A stretch of DNA of 64,000 nt, taken from assembly GCA_003054665.1 (NCBI GenBank), contig QAYY01000003.1:434001-498000 (forward strand), read 5' to 3'. The first letter of the stretch is position 1, and every line of letters begins with the position of its first letter. This DNA is from Opitutaceae bacterium EW11 (lineage in GTDB: Bacteria; Verrucomicrobiota; Verrucomicrobiia; Opitutales; Opitutaceae). The notes beneath the pieces were generated by a model. That model saw nothing but the letters and a program-made list of their open reading frames with translations, was not told the DNA's origin and made no database searches. Of the stretch, positions 46,027 to 54,615 are shown one piece after another. Position numbers and translations under genes: made by a program.

Positions 46027-46051
46027 CGTGTACTATAAAAACGAGTACACG
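46027..46051. promoter_or_regulatory. Inverted repeat, probable operator
   Basis: The repeat cgtgtact / agtacacg is perfect over 8 bases with a 9-base A-rich spacer. It lies upstream of the polytopic membrane protein gene and downstream of the hybrid kinase gene on the same strand. Its minus-strand spacer contains TATAGT, a good -10 element, so a regulator bound here would cover the promoter. A weak transcription stop is the alternative. Confidence 0.45.
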
Positions 46052-46215
46052 ATGGGGAGGTTGGCTAATTATCTTGGGCGAACGGTCGCGCCGCGCATGG
46101 AAGCCTGCCTGGTGACAGAAACAAATCCGCCAATCGGGAATGGCATCGCCGGGTATCGGACCGCCGGACGAAACGTGTTCTCGCCGGAGGCTGTCCTGCG
46201 GGTTTCTGGCCCGGC

Positions 46216-47967
46216 TTAGCTGGCCAGGATCGCGACCTTCTGGCGGAGGGTGTCGATCGTGAACGGCTTTTGGAGGAAGCCGTGCAGACCGAGGCCGTCG
46301 AAACGCTGGGTGGCTTCGGATTGGTCGTAGCCGCTCATCAGTACGGCCTTCAGGTCCGGCCGAAGCGCACGGAGGGCCTTGAGCGTGGAAACGCCATCCA
46401 ATTCCGGCATGGTCAGGTCGAGAAGGACGCCGCCGATCCGGGTTTGGGTATCGCGGACGAGTGCGACCGCCTGCGCTCCGTCCGGGGCCGATAGCGTGCG
46501 GAAGCCCTGGCGTCGCAGCGCGAGTTCCGCCACGTCGCGCACCGTCGGTTCGTCGTCGACCACGAGAATGGTGACGTCGGGTCGCGCGGGCAGTGCGGGG
46601 GCCGGCGGCGGAAACACAGGAGCGGGGCGGATCTCGGCCGTCCCCGTCGGAAAACAGACGAAAAAGCGCGAGCCGCGGCCGATTTCGGAAGTCACGTCGA
46701 GCGCTCCGCCTCTGGCCCGGATGATTCCCTGCACCGCGCACAGACCCAAGCCGCGCCCGGTGAACTTGGTCGTGAAGAAAGGATCGAAGATCCGCCTCAG
46801 CGTCTCCCGCGACATGCCGCAGCCGGTATCCGACACCTGGATGCTGACGAATTCCCCGGGGACGGCGTCGCCCGGGTGGGACATCGCGGCGAGATCGGAT
46901 TGGGTCAGCTTCGTCCTGCGCGTGAGGAGCGTCACCTGGCGCGGGTGGCCCGTGAGCGCCTCGGCGGCGTTGATGACGAGGTTCATCACCACCTGCCGGA
47001 TACGGGCGGGGTCCGCCATCGTGGGCGGGAGACCGGCCTCGAGATCGATCGAAAGGTTCGCGTCGCGCGGCACGGACGCGTGCAACAGCTCCAGCGTGTC
47101 CTTCACCAGCGCGTTCACGTCGACCGCCTTGACCGCAATCCGCCCCTTTCCGGCGTAGGCGAGCATCTGCTCGCACAACTCGGCTGCGCGGCAGGCGCTC
47201 TTTTCGATCCGGTCGAGATGCTGGTCGATGAGCGAACCGGGGGTCGTCTCGAGCTTGGCGAGCGAGGCGCTGCCCAACACGCCGGTAAGGATATTGTTGA
47301 AATCGTGGGCGATGCCTCCGGCGAGGACGCCGAGGCTTTCGAGGCGCTGAGTTTCCTCGACCTTGCGCTGCAGCGAACGCTGCTCGTGTTCGGCGCGGGC
47401 GCGTTCCGCCGCTTCGCGCTTCAGCTTGTCGAGCGCGTCGACCAGTTCCTGCGTGCGCCGCGCGACGCGGGATTCGAGGTCGGCCATCTGCGCTCGGGCC
47501 TGCTGGGTGAGCGCCCATTTTTCGGTCAGCGCCTGGGCCAGCTGGAGGAGTTCGATCCGGTCGAACGGCTTGTGCAGGATCACCCATTGGTCGGTGCGCC
47601 CCAGCTTCGTCGACATCTCGCTCCACGTGAGGTCCGAGTACGCCGTGCAGATCACCACCTGGATGTCCGGGTCGACCTGCCAAAGCTTGGTCGCTGTCTC
47701 CACACCGTCGATACCGGGCGGCATCCGAAGATCGACGAAGGCGACGGCGAACGGTGTGCCGCGTTCGCGCGCCTCGCCGACCCGCTGCACCGCCTCCGTT
47801 CCCTGGAACGCCGAGTAAACCTGAAAATCCGGCTTCGGCGTGGCAGGTTCGTGGAAGAGCTCCGGCTCAGGCGCCGGCTTATGCGGGCTCGCCAGAGTCC
47901 GGCAGATCCCGTCGTGCACCGAGCGGTTGTCGTCGACGACGAGGACGCGGTGATTCCGAAAGGGCAT
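46216..47967 (-). CDS. Hybrid histidine kinase, REC-HisKA-HATPase-REC
   Basis: This 583-residue soluble kinase has an enlarged N-terminal receiver (about 5-150) with a 25-30 residue insert after helix 1, phospho-acceptor Asp79 in [12 protein letters not shown] and the unusual ICTAYSDLTW stretch. A coiled coil follows (155-205), then HisKA with His221 in LAGGIAHDFNN, an intact HATPase (NLVINAAEAL, DTGCGM, GRGLGLCAV) and a C-terminal receiver (LLDLTMPELDG). The HisKA-HATPase-REC part is NtrB-like. The N-terminal receiver is homologous to that of the kinase at 49207-51387. No membrane span or DNA-binding output is present. It lies about 240 bases downstream of the LHN-type kinase on the same strand. 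Confidence 0.93.
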   Translation of the reverse strand: MPFRNHRVLVVDDNRSVHDGICRTLASPHKPAPEPELFHEPATPKPDFQVYSAFQGTEAVQRVGEARERGTPFAVAFVDLRMPPGIDGVETATKLWQVDPDIQVVICTAYSDLTWSEMSTKLGRTDQWVILHKPFDRIELLQLAQALTEKWALTQQARAQMADLESRVARRTQELVDALDKLKREAAERARAEHEQRSLQRKVEETQRLESLGVLAGGIAHDFNNILTGVLGSASLAKLETTPGSLIDQHLDRIEKSACRAAELCEQMLAYAGKGRIAVKAVDVNALVKDTLELLHASVPRDANLSIDLEAGLPPTMADPARIRQVVMNLVINAAEALTGHPRQVTLLTRRTKLTQSDLAAMSHPGDAVPGEFVSIQVSDTGCGMSRETLRRIFDPFFTTKFTGRGLGLCAVQGIIRARGGALDVTSEIGRGSRFFVCFPTGTAEIRPAPVFPPPAPALPARPDVTILVVDDEPTVRDVAELALRRQGFRTLSAPDGAQAVALVRDTQTRIGGVLLDLTMPELDGVSTLKALRALRPDLKAVLMSGYDQSEATQRFDGLGLHGFLQKPFTIDTLRQKVAILAS

Positions 47968-48208
47968 GACGGACTACGGACGCGCCGCACGGTCTTTAGC
48001 CGTGTGCGCGAACTCACTCTGGTTGGCCGAATCCCGCGTCCCTGCTGGAAAAGAGAATCGAGGCTTCATTCCTGCACGCGCCGCCCTCCGCGCGTCCACG
48101 TCATGGGCGTCGACAAAGAGAAAGAAACACGTGTCTTCGCTCAAGCCCATAAGTGACTCGCCCATCGCGTATTGTCCAACGGATACGGCCGGCCGATTCG
48201 TTCGGCTC

Positions 48209-49210
48209 CTAGCTCGGGGATGAACCGTCGAGCGGCGCGTCCTTCCATCCGGGCAGGGCCAGGGTGAACGTCGCGCCTTGTCCAGGACCGGCGCTCTGGG
48301 CGGTGAGGGAGCCGCCCATTTGTGTCGCTGCCAGCGCGCTGGAGTGCAGCCCGAAACCGTGGCCGTCTTTTCGGGTGGTGAAGCCGTGGGAGAAGATGCG
48401 GGTGAGGTTCGCCTCGGGGATGCCGATGCCGTTGTCGACGACCTGGATCGTCACCGTGTCGTCGGGGCCGTTGCCGGTGCGGATGACGAGCTTGCGCTGG
48501 GAAGGCTCTTTGCAGTCCATTGCCTTTTTGGCGTTGCTGATCAGGTTGACGAGGATCTGCAGCACTTTGTGGCGTTCGGCGCGCGCCGTCTGGGTCTCGG
48601 TGAATTCCCGCACGACCTGGACGTTGTGCCGCTGCAGGGCGTTCGTGCTGAGCTTGAGGGCGTCCTCGATGATTTCGGGCGGATGGATCGGCTCCACCAA
48701 GCCGGAGACCGAGGCGTAGCTCTGCTGCATCCAGATGATGTCCTTCACGTGGCTCACGCTCTTCAGCAGCGTGGCCAGTTCGTTCAGGCCTTCCTGGCGG
48801 TCCTTCTCGAGCGTGACGGAGAGGTTTTCGAGATAGCTCGTGAGTTTCGCCGCGCGCGGATCCTTGGCGAAAAAGCCGGGCAGGTCCGCCGAATTTTCCT
48901 TCAGCAGCGCGCAGACCTTCGTGAGGCTCGTGACCTTCGAGTCGCGGAGACGGTCGCAGAGCAGGTTCGCGGTGACGTTGATGCTCGTGAGCACGTTGCC
49001 CACGTTGTGAAGGACGCCCGTCGCCACTTCGGCCATGCCCGCGTCGCGGGTGGCCTCGAGGAGCTGCTGATTCGCGAGCTCCAGCGCCTGCCGCAGGCGG
49101 GCGACTTCATCGTGGCCGTTGGGAGGTGTGCGCCCGTTGACGCGAGACGCGTTGTCGACCGACAAAGCGTCGCCTGCGGGGGACCGTTCCGGGGTTCCTG
49201 AGGACGTCAT
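48209..49210 (-). CDS. Histidine kinase with atypical LHN phospho-acceptor motif
   Basis: This 333-residue soluble kinase has a disordered start (1-35), a coiled coil (36-58) and a dimerisation helix where His68 sits in [12 protein letters not shown] in place of the usual GxxAHE. A normal HATPase follows (about 195-320; [36 protein letters not shown]). No sensory domain is present, so input must come from a partner. Its ATG overlaps the stop of the upstream hybrid kinase gene (ATGA at 49207-49210), implying translational coupling and a physical partnership with that kinase. Confidence 0.92.
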   Translation of the reverse strand: MTSSGTPERSPAGDALSVDNASRVNGRTPPNGHDEVARLRQALELANQQLLEATRDAGMAEVATGVLHNVGNVLTSINVTANLLCDRLRDSKVTSLTKVCALLKENSADLPGFFAKDPRAAKLTSYLENLSVTLEKDRQEGLNELATLLKSVSHVKDIIWMQQSYASVSGLVEPIHPPEIIEDALKLSTNALQRHNVQVVREFTETQTARAERHKVLQILVNLISNAKKAMDCKEPSQRKLVIRTGNGPDDTVTIQVVDNGIGIPEANLTRIFSHGFTTRKDGHGFGLHSSALAATQMGGSLTAQSAGPGQGATFTLALPGWKDAPLDGSSPS

Positions 49211-51387
49211 GAAGAGGACGTTTTCGACTGTCGCTGCAACGAGATCGTCTCGAGATTCCGGAGGAGGACCTCCTTGATCGCAGCGATGGTGACGGGCTTG
49301 GACAGGTAGTCGTCCATGCCCGAGCGCAAGAGCCGCTCGCGTTCGGACGGGAGCGCGTTGGCGGTGAGGGCGATGATGCGGAGGTGCGCGGGAAAATGGG
49401 GATCGCTTGCGGCCTGGCTCCGGCGGATCTGCCGCGTCGCCTCGACCCCGTCGAGGACCGGCATCTGTTCGTCCATGAACACAAGGTCGTAGCTCTGGCG
49501 CTGGAAGGCGTCGATCGCCTCCTGGCCGTTGTTGGCGAAGTCGGCCCGGTAGCCGAGGCGCTGTAGTTGGTGACCGGTGACAGATTGGTTGATCGCGTTG
49601 TCGTCCACGACGAGGATCCGGACCGGATTCGCCGCGGCCGGCTGGACGGGCGCGGGATGTCCGCTCTCGGGCTGGACGGCTCGCGTGTTCATCGCGAGTC
49701 CGATGGCGTGGAAGAGCGTGCCGGGCTTGATCGGCTTCAGGATGCAGCCGGAAAGCTGGTGCTGCTTGAGCTGCTCGGGCGTGAGTTTGTCGCCGAGCGA
49801 GGTCACCAGGATCATCTTCGGCTGCGGCAGATCGGTGTGGGCCCGGATCGCCTTGGCGAGCGCAAGTCCGTCGACTTCCGGCATGTGGTAGTCGAGCAGG
49901 ACGAGATCGTAGGGGGCGCCCTCGAGGCAGGCGTGCCGCATCGCGGCCATGGCGGCGGCGGCGCTGGCGACCGACTCGTTGGGGATGTTCCGGTAGTTCA
50001 GCTGGTGCCGCATGACCTTCCGGTTGGTCTCGTTGTCGTCGACGACCAGCGCGCGGCGGACCGAAACGGTGAAGGGCGCGGCGCTGTTCGGCGCGCCGGT
50101 CGGACGCGAAAACTGGGCCTTGAACCAGAACGTGCTGCCCTTGCCGGATTCGCTGCGCACGCCGATCTCGCCGTCCATCATGTTGACGAGGCGCTTGCAG
50201 ATCGCGAGGCCGAGGCCGGTGCCGCCGTACTTCCGGCTCGTCGAGCTGTCGCCCTGGGTGAACGGCTGGAAGAGCGCCTGCTGAATGGAGGGAGGGATGC
50301 CGATGCCCGTATCGCTGACTTCAAAGCGCAGCATGCAGTCCTCGCCGCTGAGGCGGTCGAGCGAGACGTGCAGGAAAACCTCGCCGTTCTCCGTGAACTT
50401 CACCGCGTTGCCGAGCAGGTTGAAAAGGATCTGGCGGAGGCGCGTCGGATCGCCGTGGAGACGCGTCGGCACGTCGCCCTCGACGAGGAACGCGAGTTCG
50501 AGGTGTTTGCTCGCCGCCGGCTGGGCCTGAAGATCGAGCGCGGCGTGCACCACTTCGGTGAGCGAGAAGTCGGTTTTTTCCAGCGTGACCTTGCCCGCCT
50601 CGATCTTGGAGAAGTCGAGAATCTCGTTCACCACCGTGAGGAGGGCCTCGCCGCTGTTGGAAAGCGTCTGGACGAAATCCTTCTGCAGGTGCGTGAGGTC
50701 GGTCTGCATCAGCAGGTCGGCCATGCCGATGATGCCGTTGAGAGGAGTGCGCACCTCGTGGCTCATGTTCGCGAGGAACATGCTCTTGGCGTGGTTCGCG
50801 GCCTCCGCCGCGTCCTTGGCCTTCAGAAGTTCGGCGGTGCGGGCGGCGACGGTGCCTTCGAGATCGCGAACCCGCAGCCGGTTCTGCTGAAGCAGGTGCC
50901 ACTTCTCGGTCAGGGTGGCGGCGAGTTGGCGAACCTCGATGTTGTCGAAAGGCTTCTTCAGGATGAGGAGGCGATCGTTGGCTCCGAGACGCCCCATCAT
51001 CTCTTCCCAGGAATAGTCGGAATAAGCGGTGCAGATCACCGCCTGGAGATCCGGATCGATCTTCCAGAGCTGCTCCAAGGTCTCGATGCCGTCGATGCCC
51101 GGGGGCATGCGCACGTCGACGAAAGCGAGGGCGTAGGGCCGGCGCGAGGCCACCGCCTGCTTCACCTTCTCGATCCCGTCCAGGCCCTGGAACGCGGAAT
51201 CGAGTTCGTAGTTTTCAGGCAAATACCGCGGGGGCGATTTGTCCCCGAAAAGCTCGGATTCCAGCTGATCCAGCCCCTGCTGGGCGCCGTCCTTCGCCCG
51301 GAGGATCTTGGCGAAGTCCTCGTGAATGGCGTGGTTGTCGTCGATGATCAGGATTCGACGATTCTTTTCGCTATCCGGCGCGGACAT
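49207..51387 (-). CDS. Hybrid histidine kinase, REC-HisKA-HATPase-REC-REC
   Basis: This 726-residue soluble kinase has an enlarged N-terminal receiver (about 10-165, Asp91 in [22 protein letters not shown]) like that of the kinase at 46216-47967. It continues with a HisKA (His210 in [15 protein letters not shown]), a full HATPase ([26 protein letters not shown]) and two C-terminal receivers ([11 protein letters not shown] and [11 protein letters not shown]). This is the BarA/EvgS-like catalytic core. Start MSAPDSEKN at 51387 was chosen; 35 upstream in-frame residues have no coding character. It is the first gene of a likely operon with the LHN-type kinase. No Hpt or DNA-binding output follows. 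Confidence 0.94.
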   Translation of the reverse strand: MSAPDSEKNRRILIIDDNHAIHEDFAKILRAKDGAQQGLDQLESELFGDKSPPRYLPENYELDSAFQGLDGIEKVKQAVASRRPYALAFVDVRMPPGIDGIETLEQLWKIDPDLQAVICTAYSDYSWEEMMGRLGANDRLLILKKPFDNIEVRQLAATLTEKWHLLQQNRLRVRDLEGTVAARTAELLKAKDAAEAANHAKSMFLANMSHEVRTPLNGIIGMADLLMQTDLTHLQKDFVQTLSNSGEALLTVVNEILDFSKIEAGKVTLEKTDFSLTEVVHAALDLQAQPAASKHLELAFLVEGDVPTRLHGDPTRLRQILFNLLGNAVKFTENGEVFLHVSLDRLSGEDCMLRFEVSDTGIGIPPSIQQALFQPFTQGDSSTSRKYGGTGLGLAICKRLVNMMDGEIGVRSESGKGSTFWFKAQFSRPTGAPNSAAPFTVSVRRALVVDDNETNRKVMRHQLNYRNIPNESVASAAAAMAAMRHACLEGAPYDLVLLDYHMPEVDGLALAKAIRAHTDLPQPKMILVTSLGDKLTPEQLKQHQLSGCILKPIKPGTLFHAIGLAMNTRAVQPESGHPAPVQPAAANPVRILVVDDNAINQSVTGHQLQRLGYRADFANNGQEAIDAFQRQSYDLVFMDEQMPVLDGVEATRQIRRSQAASDPHFPAHLRIIALTANALPSERERLLRSGMDDYLSKPVTIAAIKEVLLRNLETISLQRQSKTSSS

Positions 51388-51590
51388 GGGAATGGGGCTT
51401 GGACACGCAAATCCTCTCGCAATGGCGCTCTGCCGCGACAAACGGGCAAGAGAAAACCGACACTGGTGAGAGCTGCGAAAACATCGACCCAATTACCCGT
51501 ATCTTGAGGCGCTTACGACCGTTTTGGACCGCTCCCTCCGCAAGCGGCCGTTGCTTAGCGCGTTAAGTTGCAAAAATCTGGCAATAAAAA

Positions 51591-51615
51591 GGCGCGCTTC
51601 TGGGCGAAGCGCGCC
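51591..51615 (-). terminator. Rho-independent terminator of the malate/lactate dehydrogenase gene
   Basis: The stem ggcgcgctt/aagcgcgcc (9 bases, 7-base loop) begins 30 bases past the dehydrogenase stop on the minus strand and is followed there by tttttatt. This is a typical intrinsic terminator. Confidence 0.85.
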
Positions 51616-51644
51616 GGAAAAGGGCCCCTGAACGGGTGGGCTGA

Positions 51645-52739
51645 CTACACCTGAACGGTCTTGAACGAGGCGAGATTCCAAGCGGGGTGTTTCGCCTCAG
51701 CTCCCATTTCGTTGAAGGCCTCGATCTCGGCCTTCGTGAAGAGCAGGCCGCCGGCCGTTTTGGAGCGCTGCGCCCACTCGGCTTCGATTTGGCCGGGCAG
51801 CATCGACTTGGTGTTTCCGTGTCCGAGCACGTCCTCGATCACCGCCTTCACGTTCTGCGATTGATTGCGGCCCTTCGCGAAGGCGCCGGCGCTGATCGCC
51901 TCGGGGTGGATCACCTGGAAGAAAAACGCGCAGGTGTGTTTGTCGCCATCTTCGGCCCAGCGGCTGCGGAGCGTCGGGAGCGAGCCGCCGACGAACCCCG
52001 CGACGAGTTCGTTGATGAGCGAAAGCCCGTAACCCTTGTGAGCGCCGAACGGCAGGAGCGAAACCGCGAGATTGGGATCGGTGGTGGGATTGCCGTCCTT
52101 GTCGACCGCAGCCATCGGCGGAAGCGGTTTGCCCTCGCGTTTCAGCTGCTGGACGCGGCCCATCGCGACGACGGAGGTCGCCCAGTCCACGACGATCGGA
52201 TAGCCGATCGCGTCCGTGGTCGGGAAACCCCAGCTGTGCGGATTGGTGCCGAGGGTGGGAAACTTGCCGCCGAACGGCACGACCTCGGCCAGCGCCGCGG
52301 TGCAGTTCGTGTACGCGATGTAGCCGCGGCGCGCGGCGTCCATGACATAGCCGCCGCCCCAGAGGTAGTGGAAGGCGTTGTCGACCGCGACGGTGCCGAC
52401 GCCGTACTGGTCCGCCAGCTTCATCGCCGTATCCATCGCGCGGTATGCGGTGGCCTGGCCGAGCTTCTTGTTGGCGTTCCACACGCGCGTCGCCGCGAAA
52501 CGGCTGGGCTTCTCCTCGATTTGGGCGCCGGGGACGCAGCCCTGGGAGCCGCTGCCGAAGAGGTGATCGAGGTGGAGCGCCTTGATCGCGTTGTGGGTGC
52601 GGATCCCGTGGCGGGACGCCTCGGCGCAGAATCGTGCGCCTTCGGCAGCCTCGTCGGCTAGGTATCCACGATGCTTATACGCGGCCTCGACGAGGGCGTT
52701 ATGCTGCGACTCTGGTACGACGTAGTAGGTGTCGGGCAT
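51645..52739 (-). CDS. Type-2 malate/L-lactate dehydrogenase family oxidoreductase
   Basis: This 364-residue NAD(P)-dependent enzyme belongs to the Ldh_2/MDH2 family (malate, lactate, ureidoglycolate or sulfolactate dehydrogenases), unrelated to classical Rossmann LDH. Characteristic stretches are DNAFHYLWGGGYVMDAA, GYIAYTNCTAALAEVVPFGG, LGTNPHSWGFPT, LLPFGAHKGYGLSLINELVA and LGHGNTKSMLPGQIEAE. The substrate is an (S)-2-hydroxy acid; which one cannot be told. Start MPDTYYVV at 52739 was chosen. It lies about 125 bases downstream of a D-2-hydroxyacid dehydrogenase gene on the same strand, with an inverted repeat between them, and has a clear terminator. Confidence 0.92.
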   Translation of the reverse strand: MPDTYYVVPESQHNALVEAAYKHRGYLADEAAEGARFCAEASRHGIRTHNAIKALHLDHLFGSGSQGCVPGAQIEEKPSRFAATRVWNANKKLGQATAYRAMDTAMKLADQYGVGTVAVDNAFHYLWGGGYVMDAARRGYIAYTNCTAALAEVVPFGGKFPTLGTNPHSWGFPTTDAIGYPIVVDWATSVVAMGRVQQLKREGKPLPPMAAVDKDGNPTTDPNLAVSLLPFGAHKGYGLSLINELVAGFVGGSLPTLRSRWAEDGDKHTCAFFFQVIHPEAISAGAFAKGRNQSQNVKAVIEDVLGHGNTKSMLPGQIEAEWAQRSKTAGGLLFTKAEIEAFNEMGAEAKHPAWNLASFKTVQV

Positions 52740-52756
52740 GGGAGAGATCCAATGAA

Positions 52757-52860
52757 GAATGCGGTAGGCGGAAGGCAGAAGGGGAAGGGAAGAGGGTGCG
52801 GCTGGGAGCGACTGGAGTTCGCGTGCTGCACCGGCATTCAGCCGTCCGCCTTCTGCATGG
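52757..52860. repeat. Imperfect inverted repeat of purine-rich short words
   Basis: Between the two dehydrogenase genes, a left arm near 52759-52775 (atgcggtaggcggaagg) can pair with a right arm near 52841-52859, matching at about 14 of 17 positions across a loop of roughly 65 bases. The arms are built of aaggc/gaagg-like words. This resembles the inverted repeat at 56070-56275. It may be an mRNA structure between genes or a small repetitive element. Confidence 0.5.
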
Positions 52861-52864
52861 AGGC

Positions 52865-53824
52865 TCAGACTTGGTTCGCCTGGGCGTGCGGTTTTTTGCC
52901 GGCGAGGTAGAGGGTGAGGTTCTCGACCGCGCAGCTGGCCTGGCGGACGACGCTCTCGAACGTGCGGGAACCGACATGCGGGGTGACGATGCAGTTCGGC
53001 TGTTTGAGGAGCGGGTGGTCGGCCGGAGGCGGTTCCTGGTCGAGCACGTCGGTTCCGTAGCCCGCGACCTGGCCGGATTTGAGGGCCTCGACCATGTCGC
53101 TCGTGTGCACGATCTCGCCCCGGGCGCAGTTGAGCACGATCACGCCTTTTTTCATCTTCGCGATGGTCTTCGCGTTGATCATGTCGCGCGTCTCCGGCGT
53201 CAGGTTCGTGTGGAGCGTGATGTAGTCGGAGGAGGCGAAGATCTCGTCCATCGTGTTGGCGCGCCGCACCTGGTACTGCTTCGCGAAAGCCTCGTCCCAA
53301 TAGATGTCGAAACCGATCGGCTCCATGCCGAAGGCGCGGGCGCGGATGGCGACTTCCTTGCCGATGCGGCCGAGACCGATGATGCCGATCGATTTGCCGA
53401 GCAGCTCGTGGCCGGTCTTGCGTTTCCACTGGCCCTGGCGCGTCGCGTCGACCGCGAAGATCAGGTTTTTCTCGAGCGCAAGAAGGAGGGTGAAAGCGTG
53501 TTCGGCGACGGTGGTGTGGTTGACGCCGGGGGTGAAGAGGACGGGGATCTTGAACTCGGTCGCCGACTTGACGTCGATCTTGTCGAGCCCGATGCCGTAT
53601 TTGCTGATCACCTTCAGCCGCGGCAGGGATTTCTCGATGACAGCGCGCGTGATCGCATCGTCGCCACAGATGAACGCGTCGAAGCTGCCGGCGAGTTCGA
53701 GCATGCGCGACTCGGGAAGCGGCCCGCGCTCCCGAACGATTTCGAAGCCCGCTTTTTCCAGCAGCTGTTGATGCGCTCCGGGGGTATCCTGGAACGAAGT
53801 GGTGGTTAAAAGGACACGTGTCAT
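52865..53824 (-). CDS. D-2-hydroxyacid dehydrogenase (phosphoglycerate dehydrogenase-like)
   Basis: This 319-residue NAD-dependent enzyme has the Rossmann motif GLGRIGKEV. The catalytic triad is Arg in NCARGEIV, Glu in DVLDQEPPP and His in TPHVGSRT. The length fits glyoxylate/hydroxypyruvate/phosphoglycerate dehydrogenases without the ACT domain of regulated SerA. It interconverts a D-2-hydroxy acid and its keto acid. It lies about 80 bases downstream of methylglyoxal synthase and upstream of the Ldh_2-type enzyme, so a role in hydroxy-acid turnover (lactate, glycerate or 2-hydroxy-3-oxopropionate) is more likely than serine synthesis, but SerA cannot be excluded. Confidence 0.92.
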   Translation of the reverse strand: MTRVLLTTTSFQDTPGAHQQLLEKAGFEIVRERGPLPESRMLELAGSFDAFICGDDAITRAVIEKSLPRLKVISKYGIGLDKIDVKSATEFKIPVLFTPGVNHTTVAEHAFTLLLALEKNLIFAVDATRQGQWKRKTGHELLGKSIGIIGLGRIGKEVAIRARAFGMEPIGFDIYWDEAFAKQYQVRRANTMDEIFASSDYITLHTNLTPETRDMINAKTIAKMKKGVIVLNCARGEIVHTSDMVEALKSGQVAGYGTDVLDQEPPPADHPLLKQPNCIVTPHVGSRTFESVVRQASCAVENLTLYLAGKKPHAQANQV

Positions 53825-53875
53825 AATTTGGGGATTCAGGTCTAAAACGGGCCGCCGACCCTTGGAAAGGGAAAT

Positions 53876-53893
53876 CCCGCCCGAGCGGGCGGG
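53876..53893 (-). terminator. Hairpin after methylglyoxal synthase
   Basis: The stem cccgccc/gggcggg with a 4-base loop begins 13 bases past the methylglyoxal synthase stop on the minus strand and is followed by atttcccttt. A moderate intrinsic terminator or attenuator is plausible, partly separating this gene from the dehydrogenases. Confidence 0.45.
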
Positions 53894-53905
53894 GGCAGGG
53901 CCGCC

Positions 53906-54469
53906 TCAGGAGCGTTTGGTCGTCGCCGCGCCCGGTGTCGCAACGACGGTTGCGCCTGTGGACGGCACCGGTGCGGTCACGCCAGGCACCGGCAGGGGCG
54001 GAGTCTCCACGCCGGGCACCCGGCGGTGCAGGTAGGCGTCGTAGTCCGGCACGAGCCGTTCGTACGTCTTGTCCATCAGGGGCGAGGAGATGATGAAGTC
54101 GGCGGAGGACCGATCGCACGCGATCGGAATGTTCCAGACGACAGCCATGCGGAGCAGGGCTTTCACGTCGGGATCATGCGGCTGCGGTTCGAGCGGATCC
54201 CAGAAGAAGATGAGGAAATCGATTTCGTTCTCCACGATCTTGGCGCCGATCTGCTGGTCGCCTCCCAGCGGTCCGCTCTGCAGTTTCGCGATCGGAAAAC
54301 GAAGCTCGCGCTCGAGCAGCACGCCGGTGGTCCCGGTGGCGTAGACTTTGTGGTGCGCGAGGAGATCGCGGTTGAATTTCGCCCATTCCACGAGGTCGCG
54401 CTTCTTGTTGTCGTGCGCGACGAGGGCGATCTTCTTGTTCAGACCCATCGAGATGATCTTGTTGGCCAT
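53906..54469 (-). CDS. mgsA: Methylglyoxal synthase with C-terminal extension
   Basis: This 187-residue enzyme converts dihydroxyacetone phosphate to methylglyoxal plus phosphate. His19, Asp71, Asp91, His98 and Asp101 fall at the same positions as in E. coli MgsA ([26 protein letters not shown]), and GTTG of the phosphate loop is present. About 35 residues beyond the usual end are rich in Pro, Thr, Val and Ala and probably disordered. Start [10 protein letters not shown] was chosen; 17 upstream in-frame residues are doubtful. It is the first of three minus-strand genes for hydroxy- and keto-acid metabolism and is divergent from an FAD-linked dehydrogenase. Confidence 0.96.
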   Translation of the reverse strand: MANKIISMGLNKKIALVAHDNKKRDLVEWAKFNRDLLAHHKVYATGTTGVLLERELRFPIAKLQSGPLGGDQQIGAKIVENEIDFLIFFWDPLEPQPHDPDVKALLRMAVVWNIPIACDRSSADFIISSPLMDKTYERLVPDYDAYLHRRVPGVETPPLPVPGVTAPVPSTGATVVATPGAATTKRS

Positions 54470-54615
54470 GAGAGCGCGTGAAGCGGGGAGGAGCGTGGAC
54501 AGGGCTGGCCGGTTTGTCACTCACGGGCTGGGCCGACCTTTTCGGGCGCTGTGCTGCCTCGCCGTTTCTTCCGGTTGATTGACCGGGGCGTATTCGTGTT
54601 AGCGTACAGGCACCG

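Noticed and set aside
46022-47683. A 553-residue minus-strand frame overlapping the hybrid kinase
   Set aside because: It is a shifted-frame shadow of the kinase at 46216-47967, which has every catalytic box.
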